Assembly (NCBI GenBank): GCA_007128275.1
Contig: SKXR01000098.1
Span: 1-17,923, forward strand
Source: Kiritimatiellia bacterium
GTDB taxonomy: Bacteria > Verrucomicrobiota > Kiritimatiellia > SLAD01
Length of the DNA: 17,923 bases
Direction: 5' to 3'
This document shows, one piece after another, positions 6,704-13,728 of the stretch (its first letter is position 1; every line of letters begins with the position of its first letter). Position numbers and translations under genes: made by a program. The notes beneath the pieces are model-generated. The model saw only the letters and a program-made list of their open reading frames with translations. It was not told the origin of the DNA and ran no database searches.

Positions 6704-7807
6704 TCAGACAATCGCCGCCCCGCCGTCAGGATCGAAGAAATGCGCCTTCTTCATGTCGAGAACCATCGTCAATTCCTGGTTCACATGCGCTTTCTCGTGC
6801 GCGTCCAACCGCGCAATGAAACTATGGTCGCCGGACCTCAAGTAAATATAGACTTCGGACCCCATCGGTTCAACGACTTCGACCTGGGCCTTCAGTTGAT
6901 GCTCCGGATTGGGATTGCTCATGAACAGGGCGTCCGTGATGTTTTCGGGGCGCACCCCGAAGACCACCGGCTTGCCGACATACGGCATCAAACGGGCGGA
7001 CGCCTGTTCGTCGACCCGCACGGAAAACGCGCCGCCATTGAAGAAAATGCCGCCGCTTTTCTGCTCAATCTGCCCTTCGAAGAAATTCATGGGCGGACTG
7101 CCGATAAACCCGGCCACAAACTGGTTCGCGGGCTGATCGTACAATTCCAGCGGCGGCGCCACCTGTTGAATGTCGCCGTCTTTCATCACCACAATGCGGT
7201 CGCCCATCGTCATGGCCTCCACCTGATCGTGCGTGACATAGATCATGGTGGCCGAAAGTCGAGTGTGCAGCTTGCTGATTTCCGTGCGCATCTGCACCCG
7301 CATCTTCGCGTCGAGATTGGACAGCGGTTCGTCGAACAGAAACGCCTTCGGCTTGCGGACAATGGCGCGGCCCACGGCCACGCGTTGACGCTGCCCGCCG
7401 GATAATTCCTTGGGCTTGCGTTCCAACAGTTCGTGGATGCCGAGAATGTCGGCGGCCTCGCGCACGCGGGCGTCAATCTCCGCTTTCGGGTACTTGCGCA
7501 GTTTCAGGCCAAACGCCATGTTTTTGTAGACGGACATGTGCGGATACAGCGCATAGTTTTGAAAGACCATGGCAATGTCGCGATTCTTCGGAGGCACATC
7601 ATTGATCTTCTTCCCGTCGATGTAGATATTGCCCTTGGTGATCTCCTCCAATCCGGCCACCATTCGGAGGGTGGTGGATTTGCCGCACCCGGATGGCCCG
7701 ACCAACACCACGAATTCCTGATCGTCAATCTCCAACGAGGCGTCCCGCACGGCCACCACATCGCCGGGATAGATTTTATACAGGTTTTCGAGGATGACCT
7801 TGGCCAT
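6704..7807 (-). CDS. ugpC: CUT1-family ABC transporter ATP-binding protein (UgpC/MsmX/MalK-like)
   Basis: This is the energising ATPase of a sugar or glycerol-3-phosphate importer, working on the cytoplasmic face of the inner membrane. In 367 residues it shows Walker A GPSGCGKST (37-45), Q-loop Gln83, signature LSGGQRQRVAVGRA (135-148), Walker B AFLFDEPLSNLDAKMR (155-170) and H-loop His193. A C-terminal OB/TOBE regulatory domain (about 240-367) is typical of MalK/UgpC. The ATG at 7807 is preferred over an upstream in-frame start at 7861 because AGGAG lies about 6 nt before it and MAKVILENLYKIYPG matches the family start. No permease or binding protein is in the window, so it may be a shared ATPase serving several importers, as MsmX does in Bacillus. 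The symbol records the family rather than a proven substrate. Confidence 0.9.
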   Translation of the reverse strand: MAKVILENLYKIYPGDVVAVRDASLEIDDQEFVVLVGPSGCGKSTTLRMVAGLEEITKGNIYIDGKKINDVPPKNRDIAMVFQNYALYPHMSVYKNMAFGLKLRKYPKAEIDARVREAADILGIHELLERKPKELSGGQRQRVAVGRAIVRKPKAFLFDEPLSNLDAKMRVQMRTEISKLHTRLSATMIYVTHDQVEAMTMGDRIVVMKDGDIQQVAPPLELYDQPANQFVAGFIGSPPMNFFEGQIEQKSGGIFFNGGAFSVRVDEQASARLMPYVGKPVVFGVRPENITDALFMSNPNPEHQLKAQVEVVEPMGSEVYIYLRSGDHSFIARLDAHEKAHVNQELTMVLDMKKAHFFDPDGGAAIV

Positions 7808-7924
7808 GTTGAATCTCCTGAACGCGCTACACTTGATGTAATAAGGACGGTTTTGCGTCAAGGCCCGTCGGCGGGCAGACGCTCCCTGAAGCTGTCAAAT
7901 TAAGGATGCCCCGTCAAATGAAAT

Positions 7925-8716
7925 CTACCCTTCCGAGCAGGTCCAAACTTCACTGACCCGGTCCGGAAACGTCAGGCTTATCTGGATGTGCGCATGACCG
8001 GCTTGGGTGAGCGCCGTCTGGGTCGTGGACAGCGCCAGTTCCTGTCGATTGCAGTCTTCACTCAAGTGCGCGAGAAAGATATGGCGCAGATCCGGTCCGG
8101 CGATTTCGGCCAGCATGGCCGCGGCGCACTGATTGGAAAGATGGCCTTGGCGCCCTCGGATGCGCTGCTTGAGCGACCAGGGCCGTTCCGCGTCCTGCAA
8201 CAATTGTTCATCGTGATTCGCTTCCACGACCACGGCATGACAGCCGCGCAACCGTTCCCGGATCAGCGCCGTCGCCATGCCCATGTCTGTGACGATACCG
8301 ATCCGGTTCACGCCCTGCTCCACCACAAAGCCCACCGGATCGTAGGCATCGTGCGGCACGGAAAAGGGTTCAATGCGCAAATCGCCGATGGTGAACGGAT
8401 GGCCGGTGCTGAACAAGTTCCATGGCAACGCGGCGAGTTCCGGCGAACGAGACAACGCGTCCACCGTGCCCGCGTTCGCGTACAGCGGTACCCCGTACCG
8501 CTTGTGCAGCACGCGCAGGCCGCCGATATGGTCCCCATGCTCGTGGCTTACGCAGATACCCTGCAACGCCGTCACACAGCCGCCGGCCTCCATCAGCCGT
8601 TCCACGGTGCGCCGGCCGCTTAATCCCGCATCAATTAAAATAGCCGTCGTTTCCGAGGCTACAAACGTGCAGTTCCCCGAACTACCGCTTCCCAAAATGC
8701 ATGCTCGTAATCCCAT
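7925..8716 (-). CDS. Metallo-beta-lactamase-fold hydrolase, YycJ/WalJ-like
   Basis: A 263-residue cytosolic metallo-hydrolase. The start ILGSGSSGNCTFVA is the YycJ-type opening. Metal ligands are visible in HEHGDH (58-63), His122 (VPHDAYDP), Asp144 (IVTDMG), His192 (GHLSN) and His217 (LAHLSEDCN), so the active site looks complete. YycJ/WalJ proteins are described as exonuclease-like and linked to cell-wall/replication coordination in Firmicutes, but the function outside Firmicutes is unsettled. The ATG at 8716 begins right before the first beta strand; only a weak GGTGAC precedes it. It starts 27 nt after the end of the sigma factor gene, so the two are probably cotranscribed. No walKR genes are nearby. 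Confidence 0.88.
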   Translation of the reverse strand: MGLRACILGSGSSGNCTFVASETTAILIDAGLSGRRTVERLMEAGGCVTALQGICVSHEHGDHIGGLRVLHKRYGVPLYANAGTVDALSRSPELAALPWNLFSTGHPFTIGDLRIEPFSVPHDAYDPVGFVVEQGVNRIGIVTDMGMATALIRERLRGCHAVVVEANHDEQLLQDAERPWSLKQRIRGRQGHLSNQCAAAMLAEIAGPDLRHIFLAHLSEDCNRQELALSTTQTALTQAGHAHIQISLTFPDRVSEVWTCSEG

Positions 8717-8743
8717 GGTGTCACCGCGCCGTCGTGCCCGCCG

Positions 8744-9799
8744 TTACTTGGGAGGCCGCCTCAGCGTATGCCGTATCTTTTTCAATGATTCATCTTCGAT
8801 CTGTTTGATGCGGGCCCGGGTCAAGTGTAGCATCTTGCCGGTTTCCTCCAGCGTGTGCCCCTCGATAAACCGCAACTCCATGATGTACCTCGCGCGCGGC
8901 GCAAGCAAGTCGATAGCCTGCCAAATTTCGGTTCGTTCCGCCGCATCGGCCGCCGCGCCGGCACCGACGCCTTCCAAGAAGTCGTAGAGGTTGGCATCGC
9001 TGTCGCCCAGCATGGCATCCAACGAAACCGGCGGCGTCGGCGTGTTTTCCCATTGACGCACAAACGGGCGAATTTTCGCCACCCGCTCTTCCGAGAGGCC
9101 GGTCAACTTGGCCAGCGTTTCGTTGTCCGGCTCTTCGCGCTTGCTTTCCCTGCAATTGACCAGAATCTCCATAATAGCGGTCATTTCGCTGGTGGGCCGG
9201 ACCCCGATGCTTCCGGAACGCACATGATCCCGGAAATAATTGCGGAGCCGGTTCTGGATGGCGCGTTGGGCGTAGGCGTAGAACGGAGTTCCCCGTGTAA
9301 AATCGAATTTGCGGATCGCATTGGAAAGGGCACGGGAACCTTCCTGCAGGAAATCGCCGATCCAGACTTGGCCGATCCAGAAGAAAGGTTTCACACAGCT
9401 CACCACCAAACGGCGGTTCGCAATGAAAAGCTCTTCTTCGGCGGCTTCGATCCGTGAAATGAGACCTCGCGCCTGCACCAACGCCTTATGCACATCCCCC
9501 TTGCGCGCCAGACGTTTACGGGCCAGCCGCTCGATTTGATAGCCGCACCAATGCATTTCCACGAACAACGCTTCCGTCTGCGGCCCGGCCAGCAGTTCCA
9601 CCGTGCCGCGTTCCATCAGAAAGCGCCCGATCGCCTGCAAGCTGCCCTCCACGGGCGTATACTGGCGGGGTTGCCGCACTTTCTCGGGCACGAAGGAGGC
9701 TTTCTTGAAGGCGGGGAGTTCGATGACGCGAAAGGGAATACTTTCGGCCAAGGTGCACAGTTCTTTCTTTTCGGGATTCTCTGATTTATCAACAGCCAC
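8744..9799 (-). CDS. Divergent sigma-70-family RNA polymerase sigma factor
   Basis: A 351-residue sigma factor directing RNA polymerase to a promoter class. A region 1.2-like segment (about 50-92, VEGSLQAIGRFLMERGTVEL) precedes region 2 (about 124-192), with the core-binding NRRLVVSCVKPF and a -10-reading stretch GTPFYAYAQRAIQNRLRNYF. Region 3 is about 200-250 and region 4 about 290-347 (LAPRARYIMELRFIEGHTLEETGKML, HTH). Region 2.3/2.4 lacks the FSTYATWWIRQAI pattern of primary sigma factors, and no region 1.1 or long insertion is seen. It is therefore an alternative or lineage-specific factor. The start is GTG at 9799; a stop lies four codons upstream and GGGAGG lies about 12 nt upstream, a rather long spacing. 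Its own promoter is likely at 9849-9877. Its target genes cannot be read here. Confidence 0.9.
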   Translation of the reverse strand: MAVDKSENPEKKELCTLAESIPFRVIELPAFKKASFVPEKVRQPRQYTPVEGSLQAIGRFLMERGTVELLAGPQTEALFVEMHWCGYQIERLARKRLARKGDVHKALVQARGLISRIEAAEEELFIANRRLVVSCVKPFFWIGQVWIGDFLQEGSRALSNAIRKFDFTRGTPFYAYAQRAIQNRLRNYFRDHVRSGSIGVRPTSEMTAIMEILVNCRESKREEPDNETLAKLTGLSEERVAKIRPFVRQWENTPTPPVSLDAMLGDSDANLYDFLEGVGAGAAADAAERTEIWQAIDLLAPRARYIMELRFIEGHTLEETGKMLHLTRARIKQIEDESLKKIRHTLRRPPK

Positions 9800-9848
9800 G
9801 ATCAGACTCTACCTCCCAAAGCGCCCAAATGCATATTCGGCGAGGACC

Positions 9849-9877
9849 AATATCCATGGGCGCACTTCCTGTGTCAA
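9849..9877 (-). promoter_or_regulatory. Candidate sigma-70-type promoter for the sigma factor gene
   Basis: On the - strand a perfect -35 TTGACA (9872-9877) is followed after exactly 17 bp by GATATT (9849-9854), a 4/6 match to TATAAT. It lies in the 109 nt gap between the ruvB stop and the sigma factor GTG, giving a leader of about 40 nt. Confidence 0.55.
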
Positions 9878-9908
9878 TGCATGAGCCAGTCACCCCGCCC
9901 ATCGCCGC

Positions 9909-10925
9909 CTACAACAAATCGGGCTGCTTCGCATCCGGACGAATACCAAACTTCGCGTAGGCGCGTTCCGTGACGACACGACCTTGCGGCGTGCGCTTGA
10001 GATAGCCCTCCTGGATCAGATACGGCTCGTACACCTCCTCGATCGTTCCCGCCTCTTCCCCGACCGATACGGCGAGCGACCCCAATCCGACGGGGCCGCC
10101 GGCAAACTTTTCGATGATCGTAGTGAGAATGCGCTTGTCCATCTCGTCCAAACCGTCGGCATCGATGTCCAACATGGACAACGCTTTATCGGCCACGTCG
10201 GGATCAATCCGGTTGCCGGTCTTGACCTGCGCATAATCGCGGACCCAGCGCAACAGGCTGTTGGCGATGCGCGGCGTGCCCCGCGCACGTGATCCAATTT
10301 CCTGGGCGCCGTCCTCCGTGATGTCGACGTTAAGGATGCGCGCGGACCGCAGAATGATGGCCTTGAGATCCTCCGCCTGGTAATAATCCAGCCGGTTGGT
10401 CAACCCGAAGCGGGACCGCAACGGAGCGGTCAGCAACCCGCTTCGCGTCGTAGCGCCAATCAGCGTAAACGGCTCCAGATTGAGCCGCACGGACCGCGCG
10501 TTGGGCCCCTGATCAATCATGATATCGATCACAAAATCTTCCATCGCCGAATAGAGATACTCTTCCACGGCGCGCTGCATGCGGTGAATCTCGTCGATAA
10601 ACAGGATGTCGCCCCGTTCCAGGTTGGTCAACAACCCGGCCAGATCGCCCGCCTTATCGATGACGGGACCGGAGGTGACCTTGATGTTCACCCCCATCGC
10701 TTCCGCAAGAATATAGGCCAGCGTCGTCTTGCCCAATCCGGGCGGACCGGAAAGCAACACATGATCCAAGACGTCGTTGCGCCCTTTCGCCGCCTGCACG
10801 AACAATTCGAGACGCTCTTTCACCTTGGCCTGCCCGATGTAATCCTCAAACCGCGCGGGACGCAGCGTGACATCAAACTCCGTTTCGGCCTGGTTCAACG
10901 TATCGGTTATAAAACGATCAGACAT
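9909..10925 (-). CDS. ruvB: Holliday junction branch migration DNA helicase RuvB
   Basis: RuvB is the AAA+ motor that, with RuvA, drives branch migration of Holliday junctions in recombination and repair. The 338-residue length is standard. Walker A is GPPGLGKT (60-67) and Walker B is ILFIDEIHRM (107-116). Also typical are LRPARFEDYIGQ at the start of the AAA domain, the sensor-like GATTRSGLL, and the C-terminal winged helix ending in LIQEGYLKRTPQGRVVTERAY. It starts 37 nt after ruvA; the Shine-Dalgarno is poor (AGGA about 13 nt away), so coupling to ruvA translation may help. ruvC is not in the window. Confidence 0.98.
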   Translation of the reverse strand: MSDRFITDTLNQAETEFDVTLRPARFEDYIGQAKVKERLELFVQAAKGRNDVLDHVLLSGPPGLGKTTLAYILAEAMGVNIKVTSGPVIDKAGDLAGLLTNLERGDILFIDEIHRMQRAVEEYLYSAMEDFVIDIMIDQGPNARSVRLNLEPFTLIGATTRSGLLTAPLRSRFGLTNRLDYYQAEDLKAIILRSARILNVDITEDGAQEIGSRARGTPRIANSLLRWVRDYAQVKTGNRIDPDVADKALSMLDIDADGLDEMDKRILTTIIEKFAGGPVGLGSLAVSVGEEAGTIEEVYEPYLIQEGYLKRTPQGRVVTERAYAKFGIRPDAKQPDLL

Positions 10926-10962
10926 GGGGGGAAAGGGGTCCTGGTTGATGGTTGACGTTCAT

Positions 10963-11562
10963 TTACTTCCCGAGTAATGCGCGGCGTACGATTTCCTCGA
11001 CGCCGGATCCATCCGCATCGCCGGCCGCCGCGTGGCGGATCATTTTCTGGGCGTCGGCCTGCTTGTAGCCGAGCGAAATCAGAGCTAAAATCGCGTCGCG
11101 CATGCGTAGATCGCCCGGGCCCGGTTCGTCCGCGCCGGTCATGGCCTCCAGCGCCTCGCCCTCCGAGAATTTATCGCGCAGCTCAATCACCATCCGTTCG
11201 GCCGTCTTCCGGCCGATCCCCGATACGGAATGGAGGCGTTTGACGTCGTTCTCCGCCACGGCCGCCTTCAATTCGCGCACGGACATGCCGCTGAGCGCGC
11301 TCAACGCGATTTTCGGTCCGATCCCGCTAATGGAAAGTAACAACTCGAACAGGCGCCGTTCCCCGGCCGTGACGAACCCGTACAGGACCTGCGCGTCCTC
11401 GCGCACATGGTGATAGGTCAACACGCGACACGTTTCTTTCGTGGCGGGTAGACGGTCATAACTGGACAACGGGACGAACACTTCATAGCCCACGCCGCCC
11501 ACATTCATGACAATGCGAGTAGGCTGTTTATCCACCAATTGACCTTCCAGAAAGGTGATCAT
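10963..11562 (-). CDS. ruvA: Holliday junction branch migration complex subunit RuvA
   Basis: RuvA binds the four-way junction as a tetramer and loads RuvB. It is 199 residues long, normal for the family. Domain I is the N-terminal OB fold (MITFLEGQLVDKQPTRIVMNVGGVGYEVFVP). Domain II has two helix-hairpin-helix motifs, SGIGPK (79-84) and SGIGRKTAERM (114-124). The C-terminal RuvB-binding domain III (about 150-199) includes ALISLGYKQADAQKMI. The ATG at 11562 overlaps the thioredoxin stop as ATGA, so the thioredoxin gene takes the place that ruvC has in many genomes. Confidence 0.97.
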   Translation of the reverse strand: MITFLEGQLVDKQPTRIVMNVGGVGYEVFVPLSSYDRLPATKETCRVLTYHHVREDAQVLYGFVTAGERRLFELLLSISGIGPKIALSALSGMSVRELKAAVAENDVKRLHSVSGIGRKTAERMVIELRDKFSEGEALEAMTGADEPGPGDLRMRDAILALISLGYKQADAQKMIRHAAAGDADGSGVEEIVRRALLGK

Positions 11563-11993
11563 AAGTGCCGGGCGCTATCCTGTGTAATATGTGTATCGAT
11601 CCATTCCTTGACCTGCGCCCGGTTGCGGTAGCCCAGGAAACCGGTCACGGGCTCTCCGGCGTTGAACAGGTACACGTGTGGAATGGATTGTATATGAAAT
11701 CGCTCCGCCAAGCCAGGGTTCTCATCAATTTCCACCTTCACGAATTTGACCCGCCCGGCATACTCCGCAGCCAGCCCGTCCAGCACCGGCATCAACGCCC
11801 GACACGGCCCGCACCAAGCGGCCCAGAAATCCACCAGCACCCACGCGTCCGTCGCCTCCACTTCCTCCGCAAACGTCTGCTCCGTCACGTCCAGCATGTG
11901 CGCCGTCTCGACGGGACCGCGCATGGGTCCGGCCAGATACACAATGGCGGCTATCGCAAATAACCATGGAAGATATTTTCGGTACCGTTTCAT
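11559..11993 (-). CDS. Membrane-anchored thioredoxin-fold protein
   Basis: A 144-residue thioredoxin with an N-terminal signal anchor (basic MKRYRKY, then hydrophobic 8-22). It therefore probably faces the periplasm as a disulfide oxidoreductase. The active-site WCGPC is at 60-64 within VDFWAAWCGPCRALMPVLD, and the cis-Pro is Pro105 in QSIPHVYLF. The open frame extends 30 codons further upstream, but the start at 11993 gives a clean signal-anchor; the Shine-Dalgarno is weak. It lies 31 nt after the CsgG/FlgT-like lipoprotein and overlaps ruvA by 4 nt. The mature lipoprotein retains only its lipidated Cys21, so it is not an obvious disulfide substrate. A partner in cytochrome c or envelope redox is equally possible. 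Confidence 0.9.
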   Translation of the reverse strand: MKRYRKYLPWLFAIAAIVYLAGPMRGPVETAHMLDVTEQTFAEEVEATDAWVLVDFWAAWCGPCRALMPVLDGLAAEYAGRVKFVKVEIDENPGLAERFHIQSIPHVYLFNAGEPVTGFLGYRNRAQVKEWIDTHITQDSARHL

Positions 11994-12024
11994 ACGCTGT
12001 ATATGCCCCACAAACCGCGCAAGT

Positions 12025-12972
12025 TCAATGCGCCACCTGTAGAAAGTCGCCGCGACGCGCCTCGCCTTCCAACAGCACGGCATGAGCCGACACCGGTTGC
12101 ACGGCGCGAATCTCCAAGGTCCCGATCACCCGTCCCGGGATCCGCTCAATTACATCGCCCGTAATCGGGTCCGTAATGCGACGCCCTTCTTCGCGCACCA
12201 GAAACCGTTGCCCCACACGCAGGCCGACGTTCTCGCCGCCGTTCACGATCACCATGTCGGCGCCGCCTTCCGCCACGCGCGGTTCCCAGCGTTCGCGAGG
12301 GATATCCGCCAGCACCTGTTTCACGGCGCGGCCCATCGCCTGTTGCGTGGCGCGACCGAGCGGCGTGCGGAAATAGGCGTCGCCGCCGAAGGCGACCTGC
12401 TTGTAGTTCACGCCGGCACCGAACCCGCCTTGCGTCGCCGACCCTTCCGTACGCACCGCGGACAGGATCTCCCCGGTCTCCACATCCGACACGGTCACAT
12501 ACAACCCCACGCGCGCACGCGAACCACGCCCGCGGGCACGGGCGCCCGCCGTCCCGAACCATCCGGAGGCGTCTCCGGTGACCGTGAAATCCGTGACCAC
12601 GCCACGAATCAAGTAGCGCGCATTCATGAGGCGCCCCCGCTCCACACGGCCTTCGCGGCGAAACAAGTCGCGGCCTTGCCGCACAATCTCGCCCACCACG
12701 CCGTCGATGTGTTTGCGTTCCAACACCGTGACCTCATCGGCGTTCATCAGGCGTTCAATCATCACTTCCGCCATGCCGCCGCCGAGATTCCATTGCCCGC
12801 TGAAATTGGCGCGGTTCTCGAAGTCGGTAACCGCCACCACAGGCCGGATCACGGGATCGGACACCGCCGGAGCCGGACGACTTGCACCGCGCTCATACAG
12901 GGGGTTCGCACACCCGGCAACGCCGCACGTCAGGAACAACAGGCACCACGCGTATGGGAGAGATATCTTCAT
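12025..12972 (-). CDS. Lipoprotein with CsgG-like and FlgT C-terminal-like domains
   Basis: A 315-residue predicted outer-membrane or periplasmic lipoprotein. The signal peptide (1-20) ends in a lipobox VAG-C with lipidated Cys21, which is why I start at 12972 rather than at an upstream GTG (13017). Residues about 42-225 resemble the CsgG/HfaB fold (RPVVAVTDFENRANFSGQW, VTVLERKHIDGVVGEI, RYLIRGVVTDF, VTVSDVETGEILSAV). Residues about 237-312 resemble the FlgT C-terminal domain (DMVIVNGGENVGLRVGQRF, ITDPITGDVI, IGTLEIRAV). CsgG proteins form curli-export pores, but many CsgG-fold lipoproteins are scaffolds or LpoB-like regulators, and no curli subunit genes are here. A Gly/Arg-rich patch (about 137-155) interrupts the fold. 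It begins 41 nt after the response regulator gene. Confidence 0.8.
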   Translation of the reverse strand: MKISLPYAWCLLFLTCGVAGCANPLYERGASRPAPAVSDPVIRPVVAVTDFENRANFSGQWNLGGGMAEVMIERLMNADEVTVLERKHIDGVVGEIVRQGRDLFRREGRVERGRLMNARYLIRGVVTDFTVTGDASGWFGTAGARARGRGSRARVGLYVTVSDVETGEILSAVRTEGSATQGGFGAGVNYKQVAFGGDAYFRTPLGRATQQAMGRAVKQVLADIPRERWEPRVAEGGADMVIVNGGENVGLRVGQRFLVREEGRRITDPITGDVIERIPGRVIGTLEIRAVQPVSAHAVLLEGEARRGDFLQVAH

Positions 12973-13013
12973 GGCCAATCTTGATCTCCGGGCCTTTGGC
13001 CGAGCGGGACCGA

Positions 13014-13373
13014 TCACTTCGGCGCAATGGCCTTCACGGCGCCGAGTACTTCTTCCGGATACAAGGGCTTATGGAAGAACCGTTTGACGTTGGGAAACTG
13101 TTTCATCTCCTCCTCGTCAAAATCGGGGAAGCCGGCGACGACAATAACAGGGACCTTCACATGTTCGGCGGCCATCAACATCAGCAGTTCCGCCCCGTTC
13201 ACGCCGGGCATGCGGATATCAAGAATGGCGCCTTTGCACTTGGGGTTCTTGATATGCTCATACGCCTGTTCGCCATCGTGCACCACGACCACCTCATACC
13301 CCGCCTCCTCCAACAACGTGCGAAGCAACTGCGTGATCACCTTGTCATCGTCTGCAACCAAAATCATCGGCAT
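13014..13373 (-). CDS. Single-domain response regulator (stand-alone REC)
   Basis: A 119-residue receiver domain without an output domain, as in CheY/Spo0F/DivK. The acidic pocket is Asp8-Asp9-Asp10, the phospho-acceptor is Asp52 (ILDIRMPG) and the conserved Lys is Lys102 (FFHKPL). The switch Thr/Ser, expected where the sequence reads PVIVVAG, is Ala80. Phosphorylation is still possible, but the Thr-dependent switch would be altered. GGGAG lies only about 3 nt before the ATG at 13373, so the ATG two codons later (13367) is an alternative start with better spacing. It has its own likely promoter and leads a unit with the lipoprotein, thioredoxin and ruvAB. No histidine kinase gene is in the window. 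Confidence 0.9.
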   Translation of the reverse strand: MPMILVADDDKVITQLLRTLLEEAGYEVVVVHDGEQAYEHIKNPKCKGAILDIRMPGVNGAELLMLMAAEHVKVPVIVVAGFPDFDEEEMKQFPNVKRFFHKPLYPEEVLGAVKAIAPK

Positions 13374-13396
13374 ATTCTCCCATTAATGCTGATGCC

Positions 13397-13425
13397 ATCT
13401 TAGGGGGCGTTCCCTGCCTTGTCAC
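13397..13425 (-). promoter_or_regulatory. Candidate sigma-70-type promoter for the response regulator unit
   Basis: On the - strand GTGACA (13420-13425, 5/6 to TTGACA) is followed after 17 bp by TAAGAT (13397-13402, 4/6 to TATAAT). The expected start near 13390 leaves a leader of about 17 nt that contains the GGGAG Shine-Dalgarno. Confidence 0.5.
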
Positions 13426-13500
13426 GCAGGATGTGTACACGCGTCCGGGATCACATGCATCGCGCATGCAAACGGGAAAAGGCGAAGCCCTGCCCGAACG

Positions 13501-13545
13501 GAGAAAATAAAACAGAAACAGACCCGTATGCCAAGGCATCGGGTC
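13501..13545 (-). terminator. Rho-independent terminator after the small basic protein gene
   Basis: GACCCG (13521-13526) plus ATGCC (13528-13532) pair with GGCAT (13535-13539) plus CGGGTC (13540-13545): an 11 bp stem with one bulged T and a tight AA turn (or CAAG tetraloop). On the - strand it is followed by a T-rich tract (13501-13520, complement of AAAATAAAACAGAAACA). It closes transcription from 13689 and upstream operon genes before the response regulator promoter. Confidence 0.8.
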
Positions 13546-13575
13546 CGAAAAAGGGCGGGGAAAAGCGGCGTACGG

Positions 13576-13689
13576 TCAGGCCTTGGATTCGGCCTTGGGC
13601 GCCGCAGGTTTCTTAACCAGACTTTTCAGTCTCTTCTTACGGCGCAAACGCGCTTTTCTCTTCACTCGTGTTCTTAGTTGCTGTCCCAT
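13576..13689 (-). CDS. Very small Lys/Arg-rich conserved-type protein (37 aa)
   Basis: This is a 37-residue protein starting MGQQLRTRVKRKAR, with a Lys/Arg-rich core to about residue 27 and an Ala/Lys/Pro tail (KKPAAPKAESKA). The composition suits an rRNA- or nucleic-acid-binding protein, comparable in style to bacterial bS21 or bTHX, but I do not recognise it as either. I support it as a gene because it starts shortly after a plausible promoter and ends 31 nt before a strong terminator on the same strand. There is no Shine-Dalgarno before the ATG, which fits a nearly leaderless mRNA. I recall similar short MGQ-type basic proteins from PVC bacteria, but this is not certain. The frame stays open 38 codons upstream without family-like sequence. 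Confidence 0.65.
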   Translation of the reverse strand: MGQQLRTRVKRKARLRRKKRLKSLVKKPAAPKAESKA

Positions 13690-13698
13690 AGGCGGCGA

Positions 13699-13728
13699 GG
13701 TGTAACAGAATGCCCCCCGCACCGTCAA
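13699..13728 (-). promoter_or_regulatory. Candidate promoter for the small basic protein gene
   Basis: On the - strand TTGACG (13723-13728, 5/6) is followed after 18 bp by TACACC (13699-13704, 3/6 to TATAAT). The predicted start would be only a few bases from the ATG at 13689. The -10 match is weak. Confidence 0.35.

Noticed and set aside
7863..7876. Hairpin GCCCG/CGGGC between the metallo-hydrolase and ABC ATPase genes as a terminator
   Set aside because: The stem is 5 bp and no T tract follows on the - strand; it may be incidental in GC-rich DNA.
7822..7924. Three TTGAC-type -35-like words upstream of the ABC ATPase on the - strand
   Set aside because: None has a convincing -10 at 16-18 bp, and the repeats are irregularly spaced.
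13345..13616. Short open frames on both strands between the response regulator and the small basic gene
   Set aside because: They overlap the terminator and promoter, have no ribosome site and show random-looking composition.
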